NCBI GenBank assembly: GCA_015680685.1 | Contig: MNCI01000921.1 | Location: forward strand, 45,098 to 109,097 | Direction: 5' to 3' | From: Gnetum montanum | Taxonomy: Eukaryota; Streptophyta; Gnetopsida; Gnetales; Gnetaceae | DNA length: 64,000 nucleotides | Part shown: positions 32,301 through 44,080 of the stretch, piece after piece | Layout: each line of letters begins with the position of its first letter | Position numbering within the stretch: position 1 is the stretch's first letter | The notes under the pieces: generated by a model | What the model saw: only the letters and a program-made list of their open reading frames with translations | What the model was told of the DNA's origin: nothing | The model's database searches: none | Program-made: the position numbers and the translations under genes

Positions 32301-34629
32301 CATATCTTAGATTGATTGTTCAATCCACTCGACTAGAAGGTCGATTGTAAATTTATTGCCCTTGTAGTGTTTTGTTGCTATAGCTGTAGGGGAATTTCAT
32401 CTTGCATGAATGGAGTAGGAGGTAACTAGGTTGAGGGTGGAGGAATGTGTGTCGATAGATGTAGAGGATGGTATGGATATGGGTGTTCCCTTCAAGTAGA
32501 TGATGAATGAGTTCGATGATACTTTGGAGGGTAATAGTGATGTTGGAATGAGGCATGGTTGGTAGAACTTTGTGGAGAAATAGGTTGTTGAACATAGTAC
32601 TTATATAGATTTGGGTGCCTATAAGGGTACTACTATCTTGGTAGTAGCATTTCCCTTGGTTGTGGTTGTTTGCACTATTGGTATTGCTCATAAGGTTGTG
32701 GTGGAGCTCCACGTGGATAGTAAGCTTGTTATTTTTGGTGGAACTACCTTAGATTGCCTTGAAGATAAGGTAATTGTTTGGGTGCTTACCTCTGTGCTAG
32801 TCAAGGGTTCACCGCGTACATCCTAGACTCTTGTAAGTGTGACACCATAGAGCAACATCCCTTAGGATTGTCATATTAACAAATGTTACACCTAGCATCT
32901 TCATTGGAGTCTATCTCCACAACTTCTTCTACTGTAGTAGCTTTGCCCTTACCCCTTTGGTAGGCACATTTAGCTTCTTTCTACCTTTTGCAGTTACAAT
33001 CACTATTTTTCTCTTTGGATTCTTCAATAATCTTCATAGTAGTCTGTAATTTTTCATCCAAAGAGTCCCATAAGTTATCAACCTTTGCCAAACTATTAGA
33101 AATAGATTTTTGGATGGGTAAGGTTTTACTGTTTACCACCTCGTCGATTGATGATTCTTCCTCGTGAAAAAATTAAACCTCCTTTTTTTTTGATGGAAGG
33201 GTTTCTATTATATTCTTTTGTACTTTTTCTTTTCTGCAACTCACCTTCTTGTTTTGCTACTTGCTTTATTAACCTTTGTATTTGATGAGCTCTTAGTTTG
33301 GATAGTCTCCTTTAGGCATAAACCCCAAGAGTTCTTCTAGTTTTTGCTTTGAGCCCATCTATGATATGGTGGAGTTATTCCCTCTGAGAATAACCATGAA
33401 TAGGGCATCTATGTAAGAGAGAATAGTATCTTCCCATGGAGGCATCCAAGGATTCATGTATTCCCTATTTCCAACCTTGGATTTGACTTCTTAGGTTAGA
33501 CACTCTAGAGTACATTTGATATTTATCATTAAATAGTTTCAACATGGTACTCCATCTATGAATGGATTTTGACTCCAAGGATTGGTACCAACCTTTTGCT
33601 TCCTTGATGAATGTCCTAGGGAATAGCTTGAGTTTTAGCTAATCATTATCGATGTTTTGTAAGATACAAGCATTGTGAAAGGCTTGTAGATGGTTTTGCA
33701 GATTAGAGTTATATCACCCCCTCAAATCTTGGGATATTGTTCATGTCTAAGCACTTGATTTGACTATCTTTCACATGTCTAGTTGGGATCTTGACTGCCT
33801 TTGCAATGTTAAGCATGCTTCAAGTTGTCAACAAAGGCTCATCATCATCATGATTTTTTTGTTGTTGAAGATGTCCTTTGTTACCCATTCGATTATTGTG
33901 AGCATGGTGATTAGTGTTATTGAAATGCTGCTCACCTCCATCACATTTGTTCCTTTTGTGATGTTCTTTAGAATTAGAAGAGGGAGAAGAAGAAGATGTA
34001 GATAAAGAGGACAAAGAAGGAGGATGACTATCACCACCATGGTATCTGCCAACTTCCCTTCGATTGTCATGGCCACATTCATTGATTTTCTTATTGTCTT
34101 AATGCTTGTTAGAGCCCTTACCTTAACTACCATCTTTACCTAAACTTGGATTGTTTATAGTAGACTATAGATTTAGTGCCATACTCCCATAATTAGTAAC
34201 AAGAGATGGAGAATTTTCATGTTGAGAGCCCTTAGAGGGAGGATCCTCATTGTCATATTGGTTCAACAAGAGCAAGGAATTGGTGATCTATTTTCTCTTC
34301 ACATCCTCATGATGCCTCTCTTGGTGATGATCTCTCATGCATTGTGTTTTAGTGGGGCGGTGGTCTTGGTAATTGTAATCATGCACAAAATACTCCTATT
34401 AAAGATCATGGATGCCTAACTTCTTAAGATATTGAAGTAGCATCATGGGCATAGATCAATTGGGAGCCATGACAATGTTTCCTTCCATATCACGCTAGCA
34501 CAATTGGTCATCTTGATGTAGGATGAAGGTGAAATCAAACACATGCTCATCTGGATGAGTATATACCACTTTTCACTCCTAAGGAACCAATAGTTTAACA
34601 TCATCATGCCTGTGAGAAGAAGAAGGCAT
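32301..34629 (-). pseudogene. gag: gag of element G, broken
   Basis: The start ATG at 34629 (MPSSSHRHDD) lines up with the gag start of D. The N-terminal motif YTHPDEHVFDFTFILHQDD (near 34555-34500) equals that of A. The Ser/His-rich stretch (33820-34014 region), gag core (~33250-33790), Lys/Glu-rich segment, Cys/His cluster (~32830-32900) and Pro/Gln/Tyr-rich tail (32353-32712) all follow in the order seen in A. There are many stops and several frameshifts. The primer site and U5 upstream are deleted. Confidence 0.82.
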
Positions 34630-34675
34630 TTTGCAAAAGAAATAAAATATTATTGTGCTTTTGTAATTATATTAG

Positions 34676-35128
34676 TTAGCTTATCTCGCTTAATCACTTA
34701 ATTAGCTTAATTATTGAGGGACACTGAATAAATAACTAAAAATATTAAATGCATGAATAAAAAATTTAAACTATCTAGAATGTTGCAAGGTTTGATTAGA
34801 AAGCTCATTTTTATTGCTGCACACACTGTCATGCTCAGGTACAATAGTGCTCAAATAAAGATCCATACACTCAATGACTTTTGCTATTGGCACTCAGGAA
34901 AATATTCTAACTTTCAAATGTAAAAACTGCAAGAGCTTCACTACACTATGACAAAATGATGCCTAAAAATAGTGGGTTGGCACATATTTATAGGCAAGAA
35001 TAGACCCTACATCGACAGGGCCACGTCAACGCATGAAATGATGCATCGACGGGGCCTAGTCAACAGGGCCCAGTTGACTGGGCCTAGTCAATGAGGCCTC
35101 GTTGATGTAGCCAATTCTCAACTCATCA
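34676..35128 (-). repeat. Partial 5' LTR of element G (U3 and part of R)
   Basis: This aligns with 13949-14401 of the 3' LTR at equal length (453 bp). The other 469 bp of the LTR, the primer site and the leader are missing between it and the gag start at 34629. The right end ACTCATCA is followed by TSD CTTAT. GGCC/GTCAA modules at 34995-35110 are clearer here than in the 3' LTR. Confidence 0.9.
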
Positions 35129-35133
35129 CTTAT

Positions 35134-36539
35134 CATATTTTGTTCTTTAATATCTTTCATATTCTTTATATGTTTATCTATTCTTACATTTTTCTCATTA
35201 TTTTATATTTTTTTACTATTTTTTATATGCATATTTTTGTTGATTTTTCTAATAAAGTGTAGAGAATAAACAAGATGTAGTCAAAATAATAAAAATTTCA
35301 TTCTATGTTATCAAAGCATTCAAAAGACCAATTGTATATGTAGTGAGACCACATCATCCATCCACTTGTTTCCAATAATAAGAGGTTCTTATCATGGAAA
35401 AAATTGACATTTTTTCTAGTATAAAACTAAAATAAACTTATGATCATTATGCTAGGATAAAAAAGTGAAGATGAAAAAGGTGTGACATCAATGGGATTTA
35501 TGGATTCTCTAAAGCTATAGCTATAATTATTATCCTATTATTAAGTTGTATTAATTACTTGAATTCTAACAAAAAATGGAAGTATATTCTAAAAATAAGT
35601 ACTACCTTACCATGTCACTGGAAAGGCATGTTACCAATGCTTGAAGGTAGTCCTCTAGTAAGGTTGACATAGTAATAATCTAATAAATTAACATAATAAA
35701 GATTTCTGAGAGTTCTATTGGAAAGACATGTTACCCATGCCTGAAGGCACTCCTCTATCCAATGTTCAAGGATTCTTAAAAATAAACTGTGTTGTTAATA
35801 AATTACTTGATTGTACTTCATTGCCAAGTGTTAATATTTTTTGTAGTTGTGATAATCTTGTGGTTGTTAGTTTTGAGATGATATAATGTGATGCCATTGG
35901 TAAGTGGTTTGAACTTGGTTTAGATCTTGGATGGAAAGGCTAGTGATCATCTTAACCATGCATCACACATAAAATTCATTATGCCTATGGTAAGACACCT
36001 TACATCCCATTTTTTGCAATCCTTGGTACTACCATTCCACCTCACTATTATATATAATTATAATTTGATTTTTTTGTATAATATAGTGTTATTTTCTCAT
36101 TAAGGCAATGCTAACATGCAAGTTTTTGGAAGATAGGTATGTTTTACATTCAACTCCTTGAGTGTCTATGAACATTTGTAGGTGTGATTATACAAGGACA
36201 TTAAGGGTAGGAGGTCACTTTAGGGAGGATCTAGTTACATAAATCTTGTGCTTCATACCTAATGACCAATCCCACATCATCTTGTACCTTCAAAACACTT
36301 ATAAAATCATTTCTATTTCTCTGCATACTCATCTTCATTCATATATTTGGTAGTTTTGACCAACCATCTTTTACAAAACTTAATTGACTTTTTCCAAACT
36401 CCTTCTTTCACATAACTTCAATGAAAAATTCTTACATTCTATGCATAGCCTATGATTAAGAACCCTTTAGACCATCTCTATACATTCTAGACTATCCATT
36501 CTATTCAATTTTTCCATAAAAAATTGCACAAGATCTTGA
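35134..36539 (+). other. Post-pol non-coding region of element F
   Basis: There is no ORF. A T-rich start continues the sequence broken at 13479. Conserved blocks shared with B and D follow: GGAAAGACATGTTACCCATGC near 35712, also duplicated ~105 bp upstream at 35611, and the AGGGAGGATCTAG block at ~36218. Confidence 0.75.
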
Positions 36540-36645
36540 AAATTTTATGGTGATATTGTAGATATGATGTATTAGCCCCTATGATATTGCATCCATGCTA
36601 TTGTATCTATGATGTATCTATGATAAAAATCTATATATACACATG
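36540..36645 (+). promoter_or_regulatory. Internal promoter-like module of F
   Basis: Worn GATATT/ATGATATTG units (GATATTGTAGATATGATG, GATATTGCATCC, TTGTATCTATGATG) precede CTATATATACAC at 36631-36643. F's own U3 (40150-40190) has GATATTGTATCTATGATATC, so the same motif type occurs at both places, as in B and G. It lies ~590 bp before ORF3. Confidence 0.5.
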
Positions 36646-36868
36646 ATGTATTAGAAAATTTTTTCATTCTCTCATTTTACATGTAGGGAGTCATGCTATT
36701 TTTTTGATCTCCAAACATTAGAGAGCCATATCTTCCTCACCACAAGCCTGATTTAAGTCATTCTTATTTTCTTTTATTCATGGAGTGACCAATTTAGTTG
36801 TGGGTGAGAGTATTACATGTGGTTTATGCAAAATTGCATCAAATTTTTCTAATTCCTAGAAGAACAAA

Positions 36869-37224
36869 GTAAGGGAAAAAATAATAAGAAATGAATATAT
36901 TCTAACCTAACATAGGCTAATAAATCTAATGATTCTTTCCAAATAACCATTTAAACACATTAAATAAGAAATTAATGACTATGATAGGTCATCAAAAGAT
37001 AAATTTGTTTGTAATTATTAGAAAATTATTCAACTAAGGGATTTTCTTGTAAATGTTTTAACCAAATTACAAATTTTTTTAAAACTCTTTAATCCCAATT
37101 AAAAGTAGAGTCAATATTAAAGAATAATTTTGATCAAAACCTAAAAAATCAAGGAAAGGTTACGAACCGTTAGAGATTTTTTTTTGAATTATTAGGATAA
37201 TCTTAAAATTCATCATAATTACAA
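36869..37224 (+). promoter_or_regulatory. Remnant of the ORF3 leader intron in F
   Basis: AAA/GTAAGG at 36869 matches the donor position of B by alignment. The acceptor position before the ATG reads ATTACAA instead of GATTGCAG, so the site is lost by G-to-A change. Confidence 0.4.
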
Positions 37225-39873
37225 ATGCCTCCTAAAAGATCTGAAGTAGAAGGACCATTAAAATCAAGGCAGAAGAGACCTAGAGGAAGAGGAAGAGGGA
37301 AACGTAGAGAACCAACTCCACCTATGGAGCAAGAGGCTCAATCTTACAACATTCATTAGCCTACACCTATGACAAGGTAATCTGCATAGGTAGAAGCTAA
37401 TGCATTGCCTATTGTTAAACATGGATAATATCTTATGCTTTCTAGTGAGTGTTTTCAAGCCATCTAAGAAAAGTTCATCATATCCACTATCATAGTGGAA
37501 TTGAATATTGAATTGTTTATGGAGTTTTCTCTTTCTAAAATCTGTGAATAGCTACAAGCCTCTCCTTTATGGCCCACCATCATAAGTAATAGTGAATGAT
37601 ACTTGGAAGAAGTTTATCAAATCTAGAAAAATAAATAGGATAATGCTACTGTGAAAGTTGAGGGAATAATAGTGTCATACTTAGTTGAAGCAATAGCTAA
37701 GGCACTGAACATTCCAAATGTCAAAGCCAACATTGCCCAAATATCTACAAGGTTTGACACTAAGGCAAGAAAACTATGGTTGCAAAGGACTTATGGGACT
37801 AGCAACAAGAAGTATGGACCATGGCTAAGAAGATTTACTTCAAGATTGGAACATATCATCTATTCCCAAAAAAATGACTTAATATAATTTCCACCTATGT
37901 CGCTAGAGAAAGTGCCATCTTGATGGGAAAATTCTAGGCCAGTATAGCTCATCCATTATTTTTGGAAATCCAAAGAATATTTGAGGAGAAGAAGATAATA
38001 AAACTTACTTTGCTATTCCCTTGTTTCATCAAAATATTGTGTCAAAAAGTAGGAATTTTAAACTACACTAATGATGCACTTCATCAAGCTTAAAATACCT
38101 AAAATGTTGAAATTTTTAAGCTAGTGCCATCAATGAAAGATCAAGTAGAGAAGCTATTAGGAACTAGTCTACACTGGCAAGAAACATCCTAGTCATGCAA
38201 ATGAACCAAGCATGAGCTAGTGGGTGAACACCAGCTGTCAACAAACAAGGGCAAAGTGCTTCTCTAACACAACATGATTATAGACCTTCACAAGCCATAT
38301 GTAGTAGATTCCTAAAACCATAAGTTGGGGAAGCCATGAAGTCTCAAGCATGTATAAAGTGCGAGACAATCCTAATAAGCCTACCATATCAATAGGACTT
38401 GCAAGTGATCAAGTCTCATTGCAGGTAGGAGAAGGTAAAGATTGGACACAATAAATTTTGGAAAATGCTGCATCTTTCCAAGTAATGTTGGAAAGAGAAG
38501 AAGGAGCCATAGTAGTAGTGATGCAACACTAGGATGCAACTAGAGTAGCAAAGGTCATCATTGATCATATAAAAGAATCCTTTAATATTTCCATTATGCC
38601 AACAATTGATATTATTGAAGTAAAGATTTAGAAACTATAGTTGGAACATCAATGGTCCTAGCAGAGCATGAGGACATATTGGAAAGATTATTGTAGATAA
38701 GACAATGCATGAAAAATCTCTTTGATACGCCTAGTGATATCATTGCACTTTAGCTAGAACTAATTTCAATCAAGGGTAAGCTAGTCATGGCTGAAACCAA
38801 GATGTAACATGTTGACAATGAAGTGTAAAAGGTATAGGAGATATTGGTCACATTGAGAGTAGAAAGACAAGACCTTGCACAATGCATTGCGTTTGACTAG
38901 CTAAATCAATTTAGGTATGAATAGATTGGTCAATTAATGACCAAATATGCCTAAATGGAGATGGAGAAGGAGAAGGCGATACAAAATGCTTTAATGGTAG
39001 ATGCCCAAATATACACCCATGCCAAAGCTCTAATTAAAATAGAGGAAAAAAAAAGAATTATTGTTGAGAATATAAGGTTAATGAATATAGAGAAAGAAAT
39101 AAATGTGCTAGAAGAACACATTCATCAGCTAAGGGAGTAATTTGATTGAGTTAATCTTGACATAAGATAATTGATCATAGAAAATAGAACCCTGTCAATG
39201 GAAGAAGTTTGTGTTATACACCAAAAATCAACCATTGATTTAATGCTTGACAAAATGAGTTCAAGAAGCATGAACAACTAAAAGATCATTTTAAAGATTA
39301 AGACACATAAACACCTGATTGGTAGCCTATCTTAGATAGCCTTGTCCATATACATGAAGCAAAAGTGAAAAATAAGGATTTGTAGATTAAATATTTGATA
39401 AAATACATGGGATTAATGAATCTTTGATACGCTAACTTAGCTATGGTAATAGCAGGAAGGTCTAGAATAGAACTAGAGTAGTAAGTGGACATGTTCTATG
39501 CAATGTTGAAAAGGAGTTTGCAGATAGAAAGGATGCATAATAGAAGCTCCATGTAACAAAATTTGAACTACAAGTGATCAAGCTAACTACTAGGATCAGA
39601 ATAATGTAGTAGAAAACCTAACCAGGAGAATGACCTACTACCAAGAATTGAAGAAAATGACTAGAGAATTTGAAGAGGGAAAAATGTAGTTTGTGACATG
39701 GTATGTCAAGGTAAATAAAATATTTTCCAAACCACTATGTCCTTGGGAAGTATCGATCCTAGCTAACATTGTTGAATTTTCCTAGATAGGTATGACTCAA
39801 TAGGTATCAATTTCATAAGCTCGATGCTAAGGAAAAGAAGCCAATGGATGAGCTACCACCACTTGGAACATGA
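37225..39873 (+). pseudogene. ORF3 of element F, heavily decayed
   Basis: It starts MPPKRSEVEG and a basic stretch (KRPRGRGRGKRR) at 37225. VELNIELFMEF and YLEEVYQI follow, then TAG at 37624-37626, the same place as in B and G. ALNIPNVKANIAQ and FDTKARKLWLQRTYG are close to B. Further on, coiled-coil segments (38955-39140, rich in Glu/Lys/Ile) carry many stops. It ends ELPPLGT-stop at 39873, matching the Pro-rich end in B and G. The length of 2.65 kb supports an ancestral product near 900 residues. Confidence 0.72.
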
Positions 39874-40377
39874 GGGCTACATTAAGCTTTATTTTATTTT
39901 GTCTTATTTTCTTTTGTTTTTATTTGCTTTTGTCATATGTATTAATCATGCATTACATGATAATTTTTTAAACAACACTTGAATAACAATGAGGCATTCA
40001 TAGTAGAGTTAGTCATGCATATATAAGTAATAATATCAAAGTGTGTATATAATCCCATAAACTTGTAAGGAACTCTATCCTCTTTTTTTTTTAACTGAAG
40101 GATGAGTTTTCTATCAATCATGATGGTATAATAAAACCTTTTGTCTTGTAGACTACGATATGTTTGTTACGATATTGTATCTATGATATCATAGCTCTAC
40201 ATACGTCATCATAGATGTGATGTAGTGGATCAAGGTCACGCCTATAACTACCAACTCATCATCATGTTAAAAGAACAAATTTTTATCAACACTTAGTGAA
40301 ACTCTTACAATTTTTTCTCATAAGTTAGAGTTATAGTGAATGCCTACAGTATGGTGAATTATAGTTGTATGGAATCT

Positions 40378-41400
40378 TGAGGACCAAGAACTTGGAAGAA
40401 GAGTTGAATAAGTTTCCCAATTTAAACAACCAAGACAACCAAAATCGCATATAAATTTACATGATTCCCCAACTTGGATACATCCATACTCAAAGGGTGA
40501 AATCCTTGCACACATCTAAATTTTGTTCCTTCAAAAAATGGTTTAAAGGACATCATAATATTTATAATGTTTGAGCTTTGCTTAAAGTGTTTTCTCACTA
40601 TAAATACACTCAATCAACCAAGGTCCCAACAATTTCAAAATGTAGTTTCAAGGATGCCACAACCTTTACAATGATGTGAGCTCTGCATAGAGAGTTTTCT
40701 TGCTAGAAATAGACTCAACCCTGCAAGGGCCCAACAAGCTCACTAGAGGCTTTCTTGCAAGAAGTACATCAACCTTGTAGGGCTACAAAAAGAGAAAAAG
40801 AATCAAGTAGAAAGTGTAACTAACTTTAAAATTCCTTACAATTTGAGGTCACACAAAACAAGTCACAAATTAGAGAAGAATTAAGGAACACAACAATCAC
40901 TTGATGTAAAGAATGAATATTATAATGAACAGTGCTTGTATAGTGCTTGTCATTTTCACAAAAATTCTACTATATTTTATTGCCTTTTACTTTCCAAATA
41001 CTCTTTAGAATTTATGCAATGGCTAGGAAATGACTAGTTGTGACATCTTATTCAAGCTCGGAGGTCTCACTAAAAACTAGCCATATGCATGTGGGACATC
41101 CCACTAAAAATTGGAACATCTTACTTGGAATGTCTCAGTTGGGATGTCCCAACAAAAAATGGGATGTCTAGCTTGAAACTGAGTTTCACATCTAGGATGT
41201 TTGCTAATCTTCTAGGACATCTAAGTAGATACTAAAACATATTTTTTTGACTTATAGGCTTCATGCATCCTTGAAATCTTTCATCTTGGTTGAGACTTCT
41301 TATCATCTCAACATAGCTTTTTTCTTGATACTTTGAAGCTCTTGTCTCAAACTCATGGAGTCCTTGTCTTTACACCAATAAGCTATTGTTATCTACTGTA
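40378..41400 (-). repeat. 3' LTR of the Copia-type element, shortened
   Basis: It aligns with 44081-45075 (shared GATTCCCCAACTTGG and GGGATGTCCCA-type blocks). The last ~130 bp of the other LTR (minus-strand start) are not found here, so this LTR is truncated on the internal side. Confidence 0.8.
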
Positions 41401-41440
41401 AATATAATTTTAAAATTATTATTTACTGTAAGGTCAAAAT

Positions 41441-41546
41441 TATAGGCTCCTTGTGCATAAGTAAATAATATATTAATATTAGGTATAGGCTCCCTGTGCA
41501 TAAGACTATTGATTAGGTATAGGCTCCCTGTGCATAAGTGCAAATT
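41441..41546. repeat. Triplicated ATAGGCTCCCTGTGCATAAG
   Basis: Three copies of a 20-bp motif (starts ~41441, 41484, 41520; one with a C-to-T change), spaced 36-43 bp apart, lie just inside the Copia-type 3' LTR. No function is apparent. Confidence 0.85.
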
Positions 41547-42548
41547 TTCTTCCAATGTTTGTAATGCATTTACTACTTGAATTTCCTTCATTTTGTCACC
41601 TTGTCTTTGTATAGATGCATCCTTGAATGTCATCAATATTAATAAGTCTATAATGCCATACTAAGATCAAGTATAAAGACTTTTAAACTTAAAGGCTCTC
41701 ATTAGTAGTACCTTTAATAGATGATAAATACCCAACAAAGTACAATAATTTTCCTTTTGATGAAATTCTATTTATTGTTCTCTTTTAAAAGATTTATGAA
41801 TTTTGGTTAAGAACCTTAAACCACTTGAAAGCATTACATACTAGTTAAGGACCCAAAAATTGATTTGCCAATATTCATAAAAAATCTTTCAAAACATATT
41901 ACAACCTAACAATAAGCATAATATCTGCATCATATGAGTTGTATCACAAGGTATATATGTTCTAACACTAGCAAGATGATGCACACTTACTAGATCCAAC
42001 CTTATGAGATTTTGTACCTTGATCCTCCCTTGAGAGAATTCTCATCAATATCCATTAAAATTTTGATGGTCATATACATTTATCTATAGCTCAACATCTT
42101 GCAAAATCAAGTAATATTTTCTTTGGATAACCAAATATTTCCAATAGCATCCATTCAATTAATTTCCTAACTACTAATAATTTATAAACATAAACTAATC
42201 TACACTAAGTATAGGAAGTGAAAGAATAAAGACTTATCATTACTTACCTTGCTTGCTTTCTATCATGAACATGATTAAATGAAGTTTGAGATAAGGTCCT
42301 TCATCATAGAGTACCTTGTTATCATGCAACTATTTATTACCTCTTCTTTCATTAGCATCTTAGTTTAAATCTCCAAACTCATGTGAGGTTGCTACTTTGT
42401 CATGCTCATGTTCTTCAAAATGAGAGGGCTGATAATTTTTGCTAGTTATGGGTATTGATCCTTTAATTTCATTAGAGATCATTCCTTGCTCTTGTTCATT
42501 GGTTCTCCAATATTTTTTATTCTAGAAGTTACACTTACTAGAATCCCC

Positions 42549-44004
42549 TTAACAAGACCAAGTAGCCACATTATTTTGATTTATAGGTGGTTGATAATAA
42601 CCTTGTTCATGTCCACATACTTTACAACAAAAATATAGGGTATTTCTAATTTGGATAGGATAATCAAACTTGCTCTTTTTTCTCCTTTTAGATGATACAA
42701 AACTTGTATAAGAATTCTTTTGAGAAGCCTCTTTCAAAGATTTGTCATTATATCGATTTTGAGGCACTTCTTGATTTTTGCTAATCCTTGCATCTTGTGT
42801 GTCTCTACACTTCTATTCATATATATGGGTTAGTAATTGAACCTTTGCCTTTACATTTAAGAGTTCCTTTTTTATAGTGGATCATATAGTATAGAGTTTA
42901 GAAATTTCATTCTCTTTTCTATGCATATTTTCCCTTTATTTTTAAGTAAATAATATAGAGTAATACTTTCCTCACGTAATTCACTATACCTTTTGTCAAA
43001 TTTACCTTTAGATTATTCAAGGAATTTTGTAGAATTTTTATGTGTAAGAGCCATGCATATAAGAGGTGAATGTGTTGTAGTATTTTTTGCGTCCTCCTCA
43101 CTTTACTCATCATCATAGCTTGTGTAAAGATTTTTCTTTTTCATATAAGCTTTGGATTAATCCTTCCTTGTAAACCTACCAACACTTAAATATTCAAAGG
43201 TCACATGGTCTCTACCACCATAAACCCAACATTCTATAGTGGATGCATCAAGATTTGAACTTTTAACATTCTTACCTCTTTCCTTATCTTTGATGCTGGA
43301 TTAATTAAAGCCCTTATATTTTAGTGCAAGTAATCTTTAAACTCTCCTAGATAATAGAGCCAATTAATTTTTACTATTCACTTCATGTTTAGTTGGCTCC
43401 TTTTCTTTGATGAACTTTTAAGGACAATAGGCTTTTCTTGATAGCACCTTCACTAATGAGATTAATCTCATAAGCAATGAGTGAACTTTGAAGCTCTTTG
43501 AGTTTAAGCATTGGGAAATCTTTGATTTAATTCATGACTATAAATTTTGGTCTAAAATTAGGTTGCAAAGTTGTAATAATTTTAATAATTACATTGTTTT
43601 CAAGTAAATATTTTTCCATCCCACGAATGGCTACAACTAAATCATTGGCTCTAGAGAAATAATCCTTGATTTTCTCTCCTTTTATTTTGAGTTTATCATA
43701 CTCACTTTGTAATACTAGAAGTTTAGATTGTTTGACAATAGATGTACCTTCATATGTTGCTTCTAAAGTTTCCCACATTTCTTTTTCATTTTTGCACTTA
43801 GCTACTCAATTAAATTAAGATTTACTCAATTAACTTATCTTTTTCATCTTAAATCCATTTGCTTCTTGGCTTGGTAGCTCTTGTGGTACTATCAATGGGT
43901 GGTGTGTAACCTTTAAGATTGGGCTCCTAGACTTCAAACTCCATGGATTCAAAGAATCCTTGAATTCTATCCTTCAAGTACACAAATTCAATCCCATCAA
44001 ACAT
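42549..44004 (-). pseudogene. gag: gag of the Copia-type element, broken
   Basis: The start ATG is at 44004 (MFDGIEFVYLKDRI), and the usual Copia gag opening continues to 43810 with stops. The UBN2-type core is open at 43527-43778: MWETLEATYEGTSIVKQSK, LQSEYDKLKI, YFSRANDLVVAIRGM and LQPNFRPK. A worn Cys/His knuckle (CCKVCGHEQ) lies at 42630-42700 in another frame. There is no downstream pol. Gag would form the particle. Confidence 0.8.
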
Positions 44005-44080
44005 TGTAAGATGTCCCTTCCATCATTCGCTCTTTAGCTATTACACTCTAAAAATGAGAGTACCAAGCTTTGATAAAACT

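Larger units (their letters stand above)
13480..35128 (-). mobile_element. Element G: Athila-like retrotransposon split by element B
   Basis: The ends are a complete 3' LTR (13480-14401) and a partial 5' LTR (34676-35128) flanked by identical TSDs CTTAT (13475-13479 and 35129-35133). This proves both halves belong to one insertion. Reading leftward from the right: partial LTR, gag (34629-~32300), protease, RT, RNase H, integrase (to ~28600), post-pol DNA to 28355, then B, then post-pol DNA from ~18765, internal promoter, ORF3 (17496-14627), polypurine tract, 3' LTR. About 0.7 kb of G's post-pol DNA is missing at the B junction, judged against D. The insertion site is F's post-pol region. Confidence 0.9.

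Noticed and set aside
33760-34133. Open frames rich in Ile/Val/Met or His/Asn/Ser on both strands
   Set aside because: They are shadows of the low-complexity Ser/His-rich part of G's gag, which reads on the minus strand.
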